From positions 19,792,501-19,856,500 of the forward strand of contig JAVTVX010000034.1 of the NCBI GenBank assembly GCA_033439265.1: a stretch of DNA of 64,000 bases. The letters run 5' to 3'. Below, in pieces: positions 12,192 to 24,174 of this stretch. The position numbers were made by a program, and so were the translations under genes. The notes beneath the pieces are model-generated. The model had not been told where the DNA came from. It searched no databases and saw only the letters and a program-made list of their open reading frames with translations. Source of the stretch: Dillenia suffruticosa (taxonomy: Eukaryota > Streptophyta > Magnoliopsida > Dilleniales > Dilleniaceae). The first letter of the stretch is position 1. The number at the start of each line of letters is the position of its first letter.

Positions 12192-12256
12192 TTTGGCTCG
12201 GTGGTTTACAGGTTGCGTGTGCGTGTAGGAGTTCGGAGTTCGGAGTTCGAACCATG
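12192..12256 (+). ncRNA. tRNA-like Pol III promoter module
   Basis: TGGCTCGGTGGTT (box A) at 12194..12206 and GAGTTCGAACC (box B) at 12243..12253, with the right spacing for an internal Pol III promoter. GAGTTCG is repeated three times just before box B. The module precedes the second GC-rich tract and faces away from the minus-strand module at 11537..11599. Confidence 0.5.
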
Positions 12257-12423
12257 GAGGCAGAAGGCGCGGCATTTTCCAGCAATTAAGAGTGCCTGCG
12301 CAGGGTGCTGGCTCGAGCGGGCAGGCGGGTAGGCAGGCAGGTTGCACGCTGGTGTTGGCTCGGGCAGTGGCTCGGGTGGGCAAGGGTGGCACGTGCGCTC
12401 CCTGGACATTTCTACGGAATTTG

Positions 12424-12916
12424 AAATTAGCGACGGATTCCAAATCCGTCGTTGAATTTAGCAATGGATTTTAGCGACAGATTTGGAATCCGTCGCTAAA
12501 TTTAGCGACGGATTTTTTTATTACAGATTTTTTTTCCCTAAATTAGCGACGGATTTTAGCGACAGACAAAAATTATCTGTCGCTAAATTTAGCGACGAAT
12601 TTTAGATTTTCGTCGCTAAATTTAGCAACGGATTTTTTTATATCGCTAATTTAGCGACGGATAATTTTTCGTCACTAAATTTTGTGACAAATTTTAGCGA
12701 CGAAAAATTATTTGTCGCTAAATTTAGCGAAGAATTTCAGATTTTCGTCATTAAATTTAGCGACGGATTTCTAATTTTCGTCGCTAAATTTTTGCGACGC
12801 GTTATTAGAGACGAAAAATTTTTTGTCGCTAAATCCGTTGCTAATGTTTTTACCGGCGAATTTTTTAAAAATTTTCGTCGCTAAATTTGTGACTAAAAGG
12901 CTGTTTTTTTGTAGTG
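12424..12916 (+). mobile_element. CACTA-type element, right end with sub-terminal repeats
   Basis: Dense direct and inverted copies of a TTTAGCGACGGA-like unit are followed by the terminus TTTTTTTGTAGTG ending at 12916. Arrays of short sub-terminal repeats plus a CACTA...TAGTG terminus are typical of En/Spm (CACTA) transposons. The sequence after 12916 is the interior of an RPL10 pseudogene, so the terminus marks an insertion breakpoint. No left CACTAC terminus was found; the element is truncated or continues into 11131..12423. The end of a close relative is at 52963..53286. No transposase. Confidence 0.7.
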
Positions 12917-13050
12917 AACAGTGACCGAATGAGGGAATGAAGAGCATAGCTCTTGGAATTGCTTCGCTGTGAAGCCTTTGTACTGAATTGCCGCAATTAA
13001 GTATAAGAGTTTAATCGTACACTTAAAATGGGTGGCATCTTTATTTTCCC
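12917..13050 (-). pseudogene. RPL10: RPL10 (plastid ribosomal protein L10) fragment, cut by CACTA end
   Basis: The minus strand matches the start of the RPL10 pseudogene at 27207..27720: the region of GFTVKQFQEL and the following serine/proline stretch. Homology stops exactly at the CACTA terminus at 12916, so the rest of the coding region is absent here. An in-frame stop replaces Q in the AIQYKG-equivalent position (TTCAGTAC). Non-functional. Confidence 0.75.
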
Positions 13051-14840
13051 TGGTAAATAATTAGGATACTTATTTCTCTTAAAAATATAAATGTATAAGA
13101 TTTTAATCTTGATACATTTTCAACCCTACAAATTGTCTAAAAATATATATAATTTATATATTTAAGAGTACATTTATATTATAAATCTTTATCGTTAATA
13201 AAAACTTATTTAAATTTTAGAATTACTTTTCATTTTTGCTTGGTGAAGAGTATATATATAAATATTGTGAATCTTTATCGTTAATAAACATTTATTTAGA
13301 TTTTAAAATTACTTCTATTTTTTTTCATTTTTAATCAGATAATTTAATTCACTCATATTTACTAAAACTTTTTAATAACTAGGCATAAAATAACTAAAAT
13401 TCCCTTATATTATAATCTTAAGCTAAATTGGTGTTTAGAACTCTTATCATAGAGTCATGTCGATCAATTTTTAATGCGAGAATATGTTTTCAAGATAAAA
13501 TAAATGCAAAAATTGACAGCAAATATCCGTCAAATGCAAAAAGTTAGAGAAAGTGAAGAAAACCGAAACAAAACAGTCTACAAACTCAATTGCGGCAAAC
13601 TACTAAAATTAATCAACACATGTACAACCTGTTATAGACTATTCTGCCAGAACCAAAAAGAAAAGGAAAAAGAAAAAAACAAACCGCTTGACTACTTCTG
13701 AGTCAGACCTTCCTGAAATTATATAAAGATATCCCAGAGAGGCACTCAAAGATTCAACAAGTGACCTTTCATATTCTGACGCAACGAGTCAAGTCCTCCG
13801 GTGCACAGTAAGAGTGTCCATTGTCATGTTACCCTAGGCCTGAACAAGAGGACCTTCTCAGAATCTATCATTTGACATCATGTTCATAGCTTATCACTGG
13901 ATCTCTTTCTTGTTTGGGCATTGACCCAATGAGGAACAGACTTGCTTGAAGGCTTGAGCTGTGTAGAGAAGCAACACCAGAAATACATGCACGCAAAGAA
14001 GTTGCTTTAGTTTAAGAGCTCCAGAATCAAATTATAATTCATTCGAAAATAACATCTCTATTCAGAACACAGGAGGCACCTCGAAAAATTTCTAGAAATA
14101 GCAATGCAACTCTCTCAAAATTCAGACCACAATCAAAGCTGCAAGCAGTCCTCTCAGCCACAGAGAATTGAAAAGAAGACACTGAGAAGTAGCAGCTCCT
14201 CTTTTAATAATAACAGGAAATCAGCAGACCACCGCAATACATTACTCGAGCAGAAACACACTCAAATAAAGATCTTGAAGCAGAAATTGAGGGAGTAGCA
14301 GACTGTTTCAGCCTTAAACATATTACCTGAAGCAAAAGGAATACAGAGCCAACAATGGCATTAGGCAGCCTTTCAGGTAACAGACCAAGTGCAGCAAAAT
14401 ACTCCGCATGAGAAGACCCCTTTCTGAAAGCAGAGCATTGGCCAAAAGATATTAGCATTGATTGACATATTTGCAAAAAAAATAAAAATAAATAAATAAA
14501 CGGGATGGGAGGATTAATATCCAAATGCCAAGCTCAACATTGTGAATAAAATTTAGATTGCTTTAGTTAGAATCAAATTATCTAAATCTCAAGGTCTTAT
14601 AAGTGTCTGTTATGACACAACACCAGAAGTAATTGGAAAATGAAGGATGTACGGGATCTGATCACTAAATAAATCATTTTAAGTACTTACATATTTCCTT
14701 TACCCATATTTTAAAGTAAAGGGGATAACCGCCCCCCGGGGGGGGGGGGTGAGGGAGGGAGGGATTGCATTTGAGAGTCGCCCCTGCTGCTTTCTTTTGG
14801 GGTGTCAATGCTTTTAAGATTCTCAAGTTTTGATAATTAA
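12917..14840. repeat. SD2 array, segment B1
   Basis: Matches B2 (27600..30350), B3 (51700..52400) and B4 (63270..63900). The order is: RPL10 relic, AT-rich spacer with AAATTGTCTAAAAATATAT, the CTGTTATAGACTATTCTG patch, and the GACCTTCTCAGAAT block. At 14760..14840 it holds only the 3'-UTR part of the PABP-like sequence seen in full at 28690..29050. Small frames at 14104..14524 are not recognised. Confidence 0.8.
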
Positions 14841-15949
14841 TACTTGAGAGTAAGTTGAATAATCACATTCACTAGAAAAAAAGTAGAGAAACTGTGAAAG
14901 TCATCAACCACCAATTCTGACATAATTGTCCGTCACAGTTGATCACTAGAGGAAAAAGTATTAACAAGGAAAAATTGATGGAATCATTAGTGACAATAAA
15001 TTCTCTTACAAATCCAATACAAAAAGGTAAACTATTTTCCTTTTTTTATCACAAATTTGTTACAATTTTTTGGTGGATTTTTTTTTTTTTGTGTCACAAA
15101 AGTCTTGTGTTCTTGTAGTCATTGTTGATGCCATTTTGCACCTATGACGGTTAAGTTCTTAAATATCATATGCCGGAAAGAATCGAATGGTTTAGCTGTC
15201 ATTTTCATTTGCCAGAGGAGTTTCCACTATAACTAGTAGACCACACCAACAGAATATTAGTATCCCAATTTTCACTCATGCAAACATCATCACGTGACAA
15301 TCTTAAGTAATGAAGAAAATATATGGCTTCCTCCATTTGGATCTTAAAATAAATATTATCAAATTACTCATACGTCACAATTCTAATATTCTCAATTTTT
15401 AACTCTAGATAAACATTACAGGAAGCAAGAAAAATGTTGAGCTGTTCTGGAAGCTGGAAGCTGGAAACAAAGAATAATTCTCACGGCAAAATACAGGCAA
15501 ACATGTGAATGGAACATCAAAAGACATGATGGTACACGCATAGGTTCTGTTAAATTTAAGAAATGTAACTTGAAAAACAGTGTACCTTACCCCTTTCTTT
15601 TCTCTTTTCTATTAATAACCGTCTATAAATCAGATTCTAACATGAAGTGGACGGTGATCCAGATGCAGAAGCAATACAAGATAGCAAACCCACTTTTCCC
15701 TTATTTAGCTGCAATATTATGAAGTGGCCAATCCAAATCAAAGTCAATTATAGGATTACTGCTTTAAAATTATCTTGCAAAAAATTGTTCAGGGGAATAC
15801 ATATCGTGAATTGTTAGCACTGACATAGTCTTTCTCACAAGATTGGGAGTCACAATCCTCCTTGGAGTTGTCTATCTTAAAATTTGAGTTGAAACCTCAT
15901 AAAAAGTTGGCGACCTTGTGACCAAACATTACTCATCACTCATGATAGA
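14841..15949. other. Intergenic, possible decayed CACTA relic
   Basis: No gene recognised. At 14871 there is CACTAGAAAAAA, and near 15117 the phrase TTGTGTTCTTGTAGT, which resembles the TIR of a common dicot CACTA subgroup (CACTACAAGAACACAA). The two ends do not match each other and no target duplication was found, so an element is only suspected. Confidence 0.4.
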
Positions 15950-16540
15950 TGGATTCAGCGGAGATAGGAGGGCGAAATCCCCCCCTCCCGGGGCGTTTTA
16001 TAATATTGGTTGCAAGATTAGGCGACCAAATCGGGTAGACGATGAACTCAGAAAATTTTAAACCCTAGTTGAACTCCGAAAATTTTAAACCCTAAATCGT
16101 AACCAATCTAAGCTTCGTGAAATGATAAGAGAGGAAAAACTCACCGAAAGAGAATTTGGGGTAGACGATGAAGATAGGAAGGAATGCGAGCCTCACCTCC
16201 TTCTCTCGCTCTGTCTGAAGCAGAGAGAGATAATGCACCTGAGATAGAGGGAGAAGAACAGAAGGGAGGTGAGGATGGCGATGAAGTGGAGAAGAGAAGA
16301 GAGAGGGAGAGAAGACGAACCTGAGAGAGAGGTACTTCGTCGATTTGTATGACGAACCTGAGAGAGAGGCAGAGATAAAGAGAGAGATCACGATTTCTAA
16401 GTTTTAAAATGAGCCATACCAGCGGCTGTGAAACTGCAGGCATTGGCTGAGAGCTATTTATGTTTCTTTACCAGCGGGTTGGTTTTTTTATTTTTTTTTA
16501 TTTTTTATTTTAAGTAATGATCCTACCATTTACTAATGAA
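15950..16540 (-). mobile_element. Truncated CACTA-1 copy with captured UTR-like DNA
   Basis: 16080..16440 on the minus strand resembles the purine/pyrimidine-biased segment near the left end of the intact CACTA element (20210..20530) and the copy at 54780..55150. All share TCTCTCAGGTTCGTC-like phrases and CTCACCGAAAGAG on the complementary strand. Sub-terminal CCAGCGG motifs occur at 16418..16475. Neither CACTA terminus is present. The Ser/Leu-rich frames on the minus strand (16092..16443) are the UTR-like DNA read through, not a gene. Confidence 0.55.
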
Positions 16541-16849
16541 GTAATAATTAAAAAGGAAAGAAGGAAAATGAAAAGAGAGAGAGAGAGAGAGAGAGAGAAA
16601 ACCCAATAATGTAATTTTAGCAGGAAGAAGAAGAAAAAAAATGGCTAACTGAATTATAGAAATAATACTTGGAATTCGATTCTATGGATTTTCAAAATTC
16701 TTAATTTGTTATATTCTTCGTACTCAATTTGGGAGAGAGATCTTATTTTAATTAACAAGATTTTCTTTTAAATATATATTTTTTATATATAAAATTTGAA
16801 TTTAAAATTTTATTTAAACGATATCAATAATCATCGATGATCGGACAAA

Positions 16850-18961
16850 TCAATCGCCCTTTGGTTTACAATATCGGAAGGTTACATTGTATGATTCAAA
16901 AATGAGAAATAGTCTCAAACGATTTACTTTTATAGCAATATGAGACCGGCAAGGAGCCTCCCCTCTAATAAAAATAAATAAATTCAAAATAGGTGAAAAC
17001 ATATAAAATAAGCATGTACAGACCGAAGACAATAAGGAAAAATGCATATAAGCTCGATTAAGAAAAATTTCACACCGTATAACAATTGGATGAGTTATTA
17101 TAGGTCAATCAAAAAGAATTGAGATAGTCTGGAAAGAAGAGGAGGAGGAAGATAGACTCCAAAGAAAAGAAAAGAAAGAAGAAAACTGTGAGGTAGATTT
17201 TATTATTTTTATTTTTTGGCAAGGGAATTTTTAAAATATTTTTAGTTCTTGGTACTTCACAAAAAAGAAAAACTCTTGTAGTTTAATGGGATTTCAAATT
17301 GTTTCATGTGATTTTAAAATCAACAATTTGTTTCTAAGGTTGACACCTTTGGCAAATTTTCCTCCGTGGATAGCATTTTGTTCCCTATGATTTTTTTGGT
17401 TACCCCTTTGTTAAAAATTGTGCATGTAACGCAGATATTAGGGTTTCATCCGAGCAATTCGTCTTGAGTATTGTGGGGTTTTCTGTGGAGGGGCTGATTC
17501 TCTTAAATCTTATTTCTCTATTGCCATGACTAGAATCCAAGATCTATAGTTAGAGGAATGAAATATCCGACCGTTACACTCATAGGAGTTTGGTTCTCCT
17601 ATTTTTTTTTTCTTTTACTTGGGAAGATATCGTGTACTCACACATTTCCTTCTGTTTAACCCTTTGCCTTCAGATTTGAGCTTAGGCTTTGACTTGCCTT
17701 CACTGGACAAACTTCGGATCATAGCATTGGATTGTCACTTGTGTTTCGCTAGCATTGGAATGGTTGTAGTCAAATTTTCAAAGATCAAACTTTACAAAAG
17801 TGATTTTACTCTTAAGCAAGCAATTGCATTTTGCTTAAATCCTTTTTCAAATAAGCAATTAAAAAGATAGACCACCATCCAATAGTCAATAGCACATTGC
17901 TGCAAGAAGCAAAACCTTATGTTTCTTCTAAAGATCTTCTAATTGTTTCACTGCAACTAAAAAGCTATTTATTAATTTAGATGTAGGATACCTATTCATA
18001 AGTTTTTGCAACTCAATCATGTATGATGGAATCATTAAAGATTTCATCTTTTTGAATTCTTTCTAACTTACTATATATTAAAAAAAAAGAGAAAAGATGT
18101 ATACAACTGAGATATCCAATAACAAGAAGAAAGAAAAAGGATTGAATAGAGCAACTCCCGAACGTTTTGTGATTTAAGATGTATCGATATCATGATATCA
18201 ATGGCGACTCATTCTTTTGATATATCATTTAAAAAAAATTATGTAAACACTTGAAGTGTCACTTATCATATCCATTGTGGAAGACATAATTCTCTCCATC
18301 ATTTAAATAATCTTTTATTTGCCACTTTAACGTCTTTTAGGAGCGGTATCTTGAACTCACACCATCTAATTTTAATAATGAAATTCTCGTACAAAGTCTA
18401 TCAAGAACTTTCTTTAGGAAAGTTGAATGCAATTTTTCATATTTTGAATTTTTAAATTAAGATCAATAAACTTAATCCGATTATTGAATACACTATTGTC
18501 TTTTTATAAGTTATCCTTGTCCTTTTTTTTTTCTTTTTGAATTTTGACATGAGGACATCATTTTAATAGTTTTTGCATGAATCATGGAAATAGGAAAACA
18601 AGCAATAAGGGGTGAGTTAAGAATTTTAGGGGATAATCAAGCACACACAGACACTTGCTCTTAGTTGTATGCCGGATTACCAATGGAGAGTTGATCTAGT
18701 ATGAAGGGCATTAGGATCCTTTAACCATGATTTTGGATTCGATTTATAGGAATAGAGAAAATTATACTAGGAGAGCTCCCCATAATTTGGATTCTATTAT
18801 AACTCGAATTGTATCAATCAGAGTTTGATTTCAAATACCGGTGGTCAAACATTATAAAAGTTATATGCTTGATTGTTGAGCCCAAATAGGTCATGTATTG
18901 GCACAGTCCAATTGTGGAAAAATGTAATAAATTATTATTTTCTTACTACCCATAATCTCAT
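16850..18961. repeat. SD2 array, segment A2
   Basis: Matches A3: 17000..17350 pairs with 53287..53600 and 17400..18961 with 55305..56545. Between these, A3 carries a truncated CACTA element that A2 lacks. The homology stops abruptly at 18961 after CTACCCATAATCTCA, where an LTR-type element begins. SINE-like relics lie at about 17430..17600 and 18700..18850. No gene recognised. Confidence 0.8.
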
Positions 18962-19988
18962 AACCGGGTTGTCTTGATTTGGCTATCGAAAAATGCATTT
19001 TGATTGTATTTATGTGCCGATTTTGACTAGAAATCATAATTAACCCTTACAAAAACATTCTTAACTTGATTTTTGGGAGACTTATTCCCTCAACTCAACT
19101 GAATCAAAGATTATTGCTGCAGCCCTTCTTGGCCACATAGGAAATCCCGGTCTTTGGCGACAGCAATTGTAATTGATCACTCATATCAATAAATCAGAAC
19201 ATCAGAAACACATATAACCCATTTTCATACATCAATAACTTAAATCTCAATAGATCTAAGGTTTTGTCTTAATGATCACTATTCATAGTCAGAAACTTTG
19301 ACTCAGTTTCGTAGCCTAAACATGCTCCAAAAGTTCAATAAAATTATATTTGTGATTCTTGGGTCATGGGTAATATCGTGTTATTTTCAGATTCACGAAA
19401 CTCATTCGTAATCTGGACCCTAAATTTACATCATACACATTTTATACCTAAAAATTCCAAATTTTTTAAAAAAATAAATTTAACTTATTCTGATACCAAT
19501 GTTAGAGTTATTTTCTATATGTGCATGCGAAAGTGTGTAAATTAAAAAAGTTGAAATTTTCAGGTAAATACTTTGATGTATAGGCCTTCAAAAAACTTAA
19601 CTGTACTGTGAAATCCCTCAAACAAGTGCACAGTCGGGATGGTGATCATGAAATTGAATCACCACCATTATATCACGACGTCTCAATCATAAATCCAGTG
19701 AATCGTAATGATGAGAGAAATTTTTATTCTCGAAAATTCTCAATCTTTCAATTTATTCTCATATAAAAGAATGTATGTGTCTCTCTTTTATGTTATCTCA
19801 CTTAATGTCTCGATCTCAAGCAATGTGCAGAGAGTTTTACCAAAAAGAAACCAAAAAATTGATTTTTCTTGTAAGAAGTAATTGATAGATCTAAGGAGGA
19901 GAGTTGGGCCAATGGTAACTACCTATTGTTTCATAATTTAACTTTTTTTATTTTTATTTTGTGGTAAAAGTCCGAACATATTTACTAA
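18962..19988 (-). mobile_element. LTR retrotransposon remnant: 5' LTR plus leader
   Basis: The LTR is at 19500..about 19988; it begins TGTTAGAG on the plus strand and is homologous to the solo LTR at 62789..63265 (GAGAGAAATTTTTATTCTCGAAAA; GGTAAAAG near the end). Directly beside it, the minus strand reads TGGTATCAG (19490..19498), the start of the primer-binding site complementary to initiator Met-tRNA. The element therefore points to the minus strand, with the LTR as its 5' LTR. About 540 bp of leader follow (18962..19499) with no open gag. The 3' LTR and the rest are missing. Confidence 0.75.
19500..19988 (-). repeat. 5' LTR (family shared with the 62.8-kb solo LTR)
   Basis: About 489 bp. 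The start is fixed by TG at 19500 next to the primer-binding site; the outer end is degenerate (CATATTTACTAAAA instead of CATTTTACCAACA) and placed by comparison with the solo LTR. Its homology to surrounding SD2 sequence resumes just after it (AAAACGTGAACC, compare 62034..62045). Confidence 0.7.
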
Positions 19989-20204
19989 AATTTGAAAACG
20001 TGAACCTAGGCATTTCTAATGAAAGGCATACACCGGATAACCATCTACTCCTAAATCAAAAGTTCACAATTATAGCAATCTTTCACTACAAAAAAGGCCA
20101 TTTACAAATTGCCCCCTTCACTGGCAGCCGGGACAACCGCTATTATTGATGTTCTTTACCAACGGCTGACTCAACCGCTGGTATAGGTTATTGTAAACCT
20201 AATA

Positions 20205-20540
20205 TTCACGTTCTCTCCCTTTCCTCTCTCTTCACGACCTTCTCTCTTCGTCTCACCCTCTCCCTGTCTCTCAGCTTCATCTCCGTACAAATCGACAAAG
20301 GCTCATTCTCTCTTCGGCTTATCTCTCAGGTTCGTCTTCTCTTTCTCTCTCTCTTCTCTTCTCCACCTCATCTCTCAAGTTCATTTGTCCGTGATTGTGA
20401 TTGATTTCAATGGAACAATTTTTTCTTTGTTTTTCGATTTTCCACTCGGCTTTTTTTGTTTGCCTCTAACAGACACACTCTTTCTCTCCACTCGCAAGTT
20501 CAACGTTTAGGACCTTTCCAAGGTTAGATCTGCTTCCCTT
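20205..20540 (+). other. Captured 5'-UTR-like segment inside CACTA
   Basis: Pyrimidine-rich DNA (CTCTCTCTTC-type) with CTCTCAGGTTCGTC and CTCTCAAGTTCATTTG, resembling a plant 5' leader with splice-donor-like GT sites. The same segment appears inverted in two truncated relatives (16090..16440 and 54790..55150), so it is a stable part of this CACTA family. No long frame follows it. The origin gene is unknown. Confidence 0.45.
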
Positions 20541-21145
20541 TTTTCTTTTTCTTACATTTACATTTGCTATGAATAAAGCAACATTTTCGTCTATATTTTA
20601 GCTGTATCATTCATTTCTTTTGTGATTAACTAATCATTGATCAATTTATTGACTGCCGATCAGATATTTAATGGTAAATAAGGTAAGAGTATGAATAAAC
20701 GCACGAAATATGTTGACAAAATGCCTCTGAGAGCAATGTCCTGTTACTGTTCGCGGTATCTATAATGCAATAGAACAAGGATGTAACTAGCTATGAAATA
20801 GTGAGAATTTCATTGTTTTTGTTAAACTGTAATATAATTTTTCCATATGTTTCTATGTGCTAGAGTTACTGTGTATGTTGATATGCTCTTTCATGGGTTA
20901 GGCTCTCATGTAGAGAGTGGATTTTGATGTCAACAGGAATGACAATCTCTATATTTCTACATTAACACGGTTCTTTTTATATAATTCTCTTGGGTTTTCT
21001 CTTTCCTCGTCTAGAGTCAAGATCATAGTTCCATTGTTAATTTTCTTTCTTGCCCTTAATTTATTTTTTAAAATATTTATGAACCTTTTGTGTCTATGTA
21101 TCTATAAGTTTTGGAATATTTTAGCTTACACTATCTGGGTATCTC

Positions 21146-23326
21146 GTATCTACTAATGATGATTCAGAAATAATGTGGAAAGAGATATCTACTAATATTA
21201 TGAGTATAGGTAAGGGGGTTCTTGGTATATCTAAGGGTTAGGTCCCAATAGGGAAAGAGTCATAGTGGTTGAACGAAAAAATTCAAATGGCTATCCGTAC
21301 CAAACGAGAGAATTGTAGGAATCTTAAATGTAATAGTAGTAGTGATGCATATGACAAATACAAAAATACAAAAAATGAGATGAAAAATATTATTCGAGAG
21401 TCAAAGAGTAAGATGTATAATGAATTATATAAGAGATTGGAGACTAAACACGTAGAGAGAGATCTACAGAATTGTCAAGCTAAGAGAAAGAAAGGGTAAA
21501 AATATAAGTGGTATTAGGTACATTAAGAGTAAATCCAATACTATACTTGTAAGGGATGAGATCATAAGAAAATATTATTGTGATTATTTTGATAATCTTT
21601 TTAATGTTAAGAATACAATAGATATAGAAAATATTGAGATACCTACAGAATAGATTAAAAGAGATTTTAAACGTAAAATTTGACCTTATGAAGTGAATGT
21701 GCCTTTAAAGAGAATGAAAAATAATAAAACCATAAAATTTGATGGCATTCCTATAGAAGTGTGGAAATATTTGGGTGAATTTGATATAAAAATGTTAACA
21801 GATATTTTTAATAAAATTTGACAAACTAAAAGAATGTCTCAAATATAGAAAAAGAGTGTAATTGTATCGTTATATAAGAATAAAACAGACATATAGGATT
21901 GTTCCAACTATAGAAAAATTAAACTTATGAACCATACCATGAAATGATGGGAGAGAATAATAAAACATAGATTGAGATTGGAGATAAATATATTTCAAAA
22001 CCAATTTGAATTTATGTCAGGAAAATCCACCACGGAAGCAATACACTTGTTAAGACATTTGATGGAGACATATAGAGTACAGAAGATAGACCTATATATG
22101 CTATTTATTGATTTAGAAAAAGTATATGATAGGATTCCTAAAAACTTATTGTGGTGGATACTGATCAAGATGGATATCCTTGAGATACATTAATTTCATT
22201 AGAGATATGTATGAGGGAGGTGTAACTAGTGTAAGAACTTTTGGTGGTTTGAGCAATAGTTTCCCTATTAATATTGGACTCCATCAAGATTCAGCATTAA
22301 ATCCCATCCTTTTTGCAATAGTGATAAACGAAATCACAAAAAATATTCAAGATAAAATATCACGGTATATACTTTTCATAGATGATATAGTGCTGTTGAT
22401 GAAATTAAGGAAAATGTTAGTACTAAACTAGAGTTATGAAGATCCACATTGAAATCCAGAGGGTTTAAATTGAGTAGATTGAAAACCAAATATATGAAAT
22501 GTAGGTTTAGCGATAGTTGTCAGAATGATGAAGAAATGATTAGGTTAGATGAGCAAAATGTGCCCAAAAGTGAACGATTTAAATATTTAGTTTCTATCAT
22601 TCAAAATGATGACAATATACATGGAGATGTGAATCATAGGATCCAAGCGGGATGAATAAAATAGAGAAAGACATATGGAGTTCTTTGCGATCGCACGATA
22701 CCGTTGCATTTGAAGGGAAAATTCTATAGAATTACAGTTCGACCTACACTATTATATGTACTGAGTGCTGACTATTAAACAATAATAAAAACAAAAGATG
22801 GTTGAAACAGAAATGAGAATATTTAGATAGATGCATAGAAAAACTAGAAGAGATAGAATTAGAAATGAAAAAATTCGTAATAAATTGAGAGTTAGTTCAA
22901 TTGTAGAAAAAATGTGAGAGTATCGTCTGACGTGGCTCGGGCATATGCAAAGAAGGCCCAAAAATACACCGGTTAGGATAACCGAAAACTTAAATATAGG
23001 AGATCTAGTAAAATGTAAAGGTAGACTGCTGAAAACTTGAATGCAAGTTATTCGCAAAGATATGGAAGTTAAGGGTTTAGAAGAGAAAATGGTTTTGGAT
23101 AGAAATGGATGGCGTAGAAGAATCCACATAAATTAAACTAATATATTTTAAATATTTATCTATTGATTTATTTATTTATTTTTATTTTTATTTTTCTTTT
23201 CCTTTTTAGTTTTATTTTATTTTATTTTTATTTATATATATATTTTCTCTATTTTTTTAAATTTATCGCTCAAATAACCGATCCCAAATATTGAGATTAA
23301 AACTCAGTTTGTTGTTATTGTTGTTG
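21146..23326 (+). mobile_element. RTE-type LINE remnant, 5'-truncated, nested in CACTA
   Basis: About 2.2 kb between near-identical 14-bp direct repeats TATCTGGGTATCTC (21132..21145) and TATCTGGACATCTC (23327..23340), ending in a (GTT)n-rich tail. Broken frames encode reverse transcriptase pieces: QFEFMSGKSTTEAIHLLR (about 21990..22050), FIDLEKVYDRIPKNLLWW (22107..22160), GLHQDSALNPILFA (22273..22315) and FIDDIVLL (22375..22400; the catalytic A/Y-x-DD motif with Ile). C-terminal LTWLGHMQRRPK lies near 22930..22970. This block order is that of plant RTE-clade LINEs. Many stops and frameshifts; inactive. Confidence 0.9.
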
Positions 23327-23340
23327 TATCTGGACATCTC

Positions 23341-24143
23341 ATAACGCAGGTAAATCTGTCTTTTGTAGAGAGAAAACATTCCCAAATAGTTGCACCTGAG
23401 CTGTCATCACTGTGTTTAGTTCATTTTCCCTATCATTTTGAGATTTATTTGCGGCGGGTATTTTTGAATTTTCCACAGTATGGACATAAGCAACTGTTCT
23501 GTGTTTGTTAAGGCTTCTTTGGGTTCTTTTGATTTTTGTCCAACTTTTGAGTTATATTTTGTTCTTCTACAAAATTTTCCAATTGGGTTTAGTAAAGTTT
23601 TGTTTACTTGGGAACATGGATAACAGAAGTTCGTATATAATTTTGTTGGCTTCTCTGGTTTGTTTGCTTCTGGTTTTTTATGTCTCAGTTGGTGCAGAAA
23701 TAGCTTGCATACTTAGATTTGACAACCCTAACCATTGGGCATGTAAGAACTATGTATTTCTATGCTCCTTTAATCATATATATACTATCTTGTGCTGGCC
23801 TGGTTGATTAAATATACAATTGTAATAATTCAAATACTTGTGATTCATTTCACAATACTCCAATGTAATATTTCAAGTCAAAATTCTTTCACTCATAACT
23901 AATTATGATCATGACTCTCCATTACATTTATGCAGCAACATCTGTATTCTGAGCTGTCCTGAGTACATATCTAAACGAGATTCTTTATTTGGAATAAGTA
24001 CTTTAATATACCTGACTTAATGTTGCAATATACGGTGTGATTGCATTTGATCCTTTGTACATTTCAATTCATATAATGGAGAGGATCGCAATCCAAGTAG
24101 TGGTGGTGCAGGTGAGGTGCACAGGGGTTGTTAGCCATGTTTT

Positions 24144-24174
<31 letters not shown>

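Larger units (their letters stand above)
11131..12423. other. AT-rich unit with two GC-rich tracts and tRNA-like modules
   Basis: Inserted between A1 and B1 of the SD2 array. Very AT-rich DNA is broken by two sharply GC-rich tracts, 11383..11505 and 12292..12412, both full of GGGCGCC, CAGGC and GGCTCGGGC-like motifs. A tRNA-like box-A/box-B module lies beside each tract, in opposite orientations. The predicted frames at 11401..11739 and 12174..12474 are Ala/Pro/Arg-rich translations of the GC tracts with no recognisable domain. It could be part of the CACTA element whose right end is at 12916, or a separate composite. Confidence 0.5.

Noticed and set aside
11537-12256. Possible true tRNA genes
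   Set aside because: Box A and B fit, but no complete cloverleaf with acceptor stem and anticodon could be drawn for either module.
14871-15117. Possible small CACTA element (CACTAGAAAAAA ... TTCTTGTAGT)
   Set aside because: The two ends do not match each other, and the last bases read GTAGTC rather than GTAGTG; no target duplication.
16092-16443. Two 99-100 residue Ser/Leu-rich minus-strand frames
   Set aside because: They read through pyrimidine-rich UTR-like DNA that is a passenger in three CACTA relatives.
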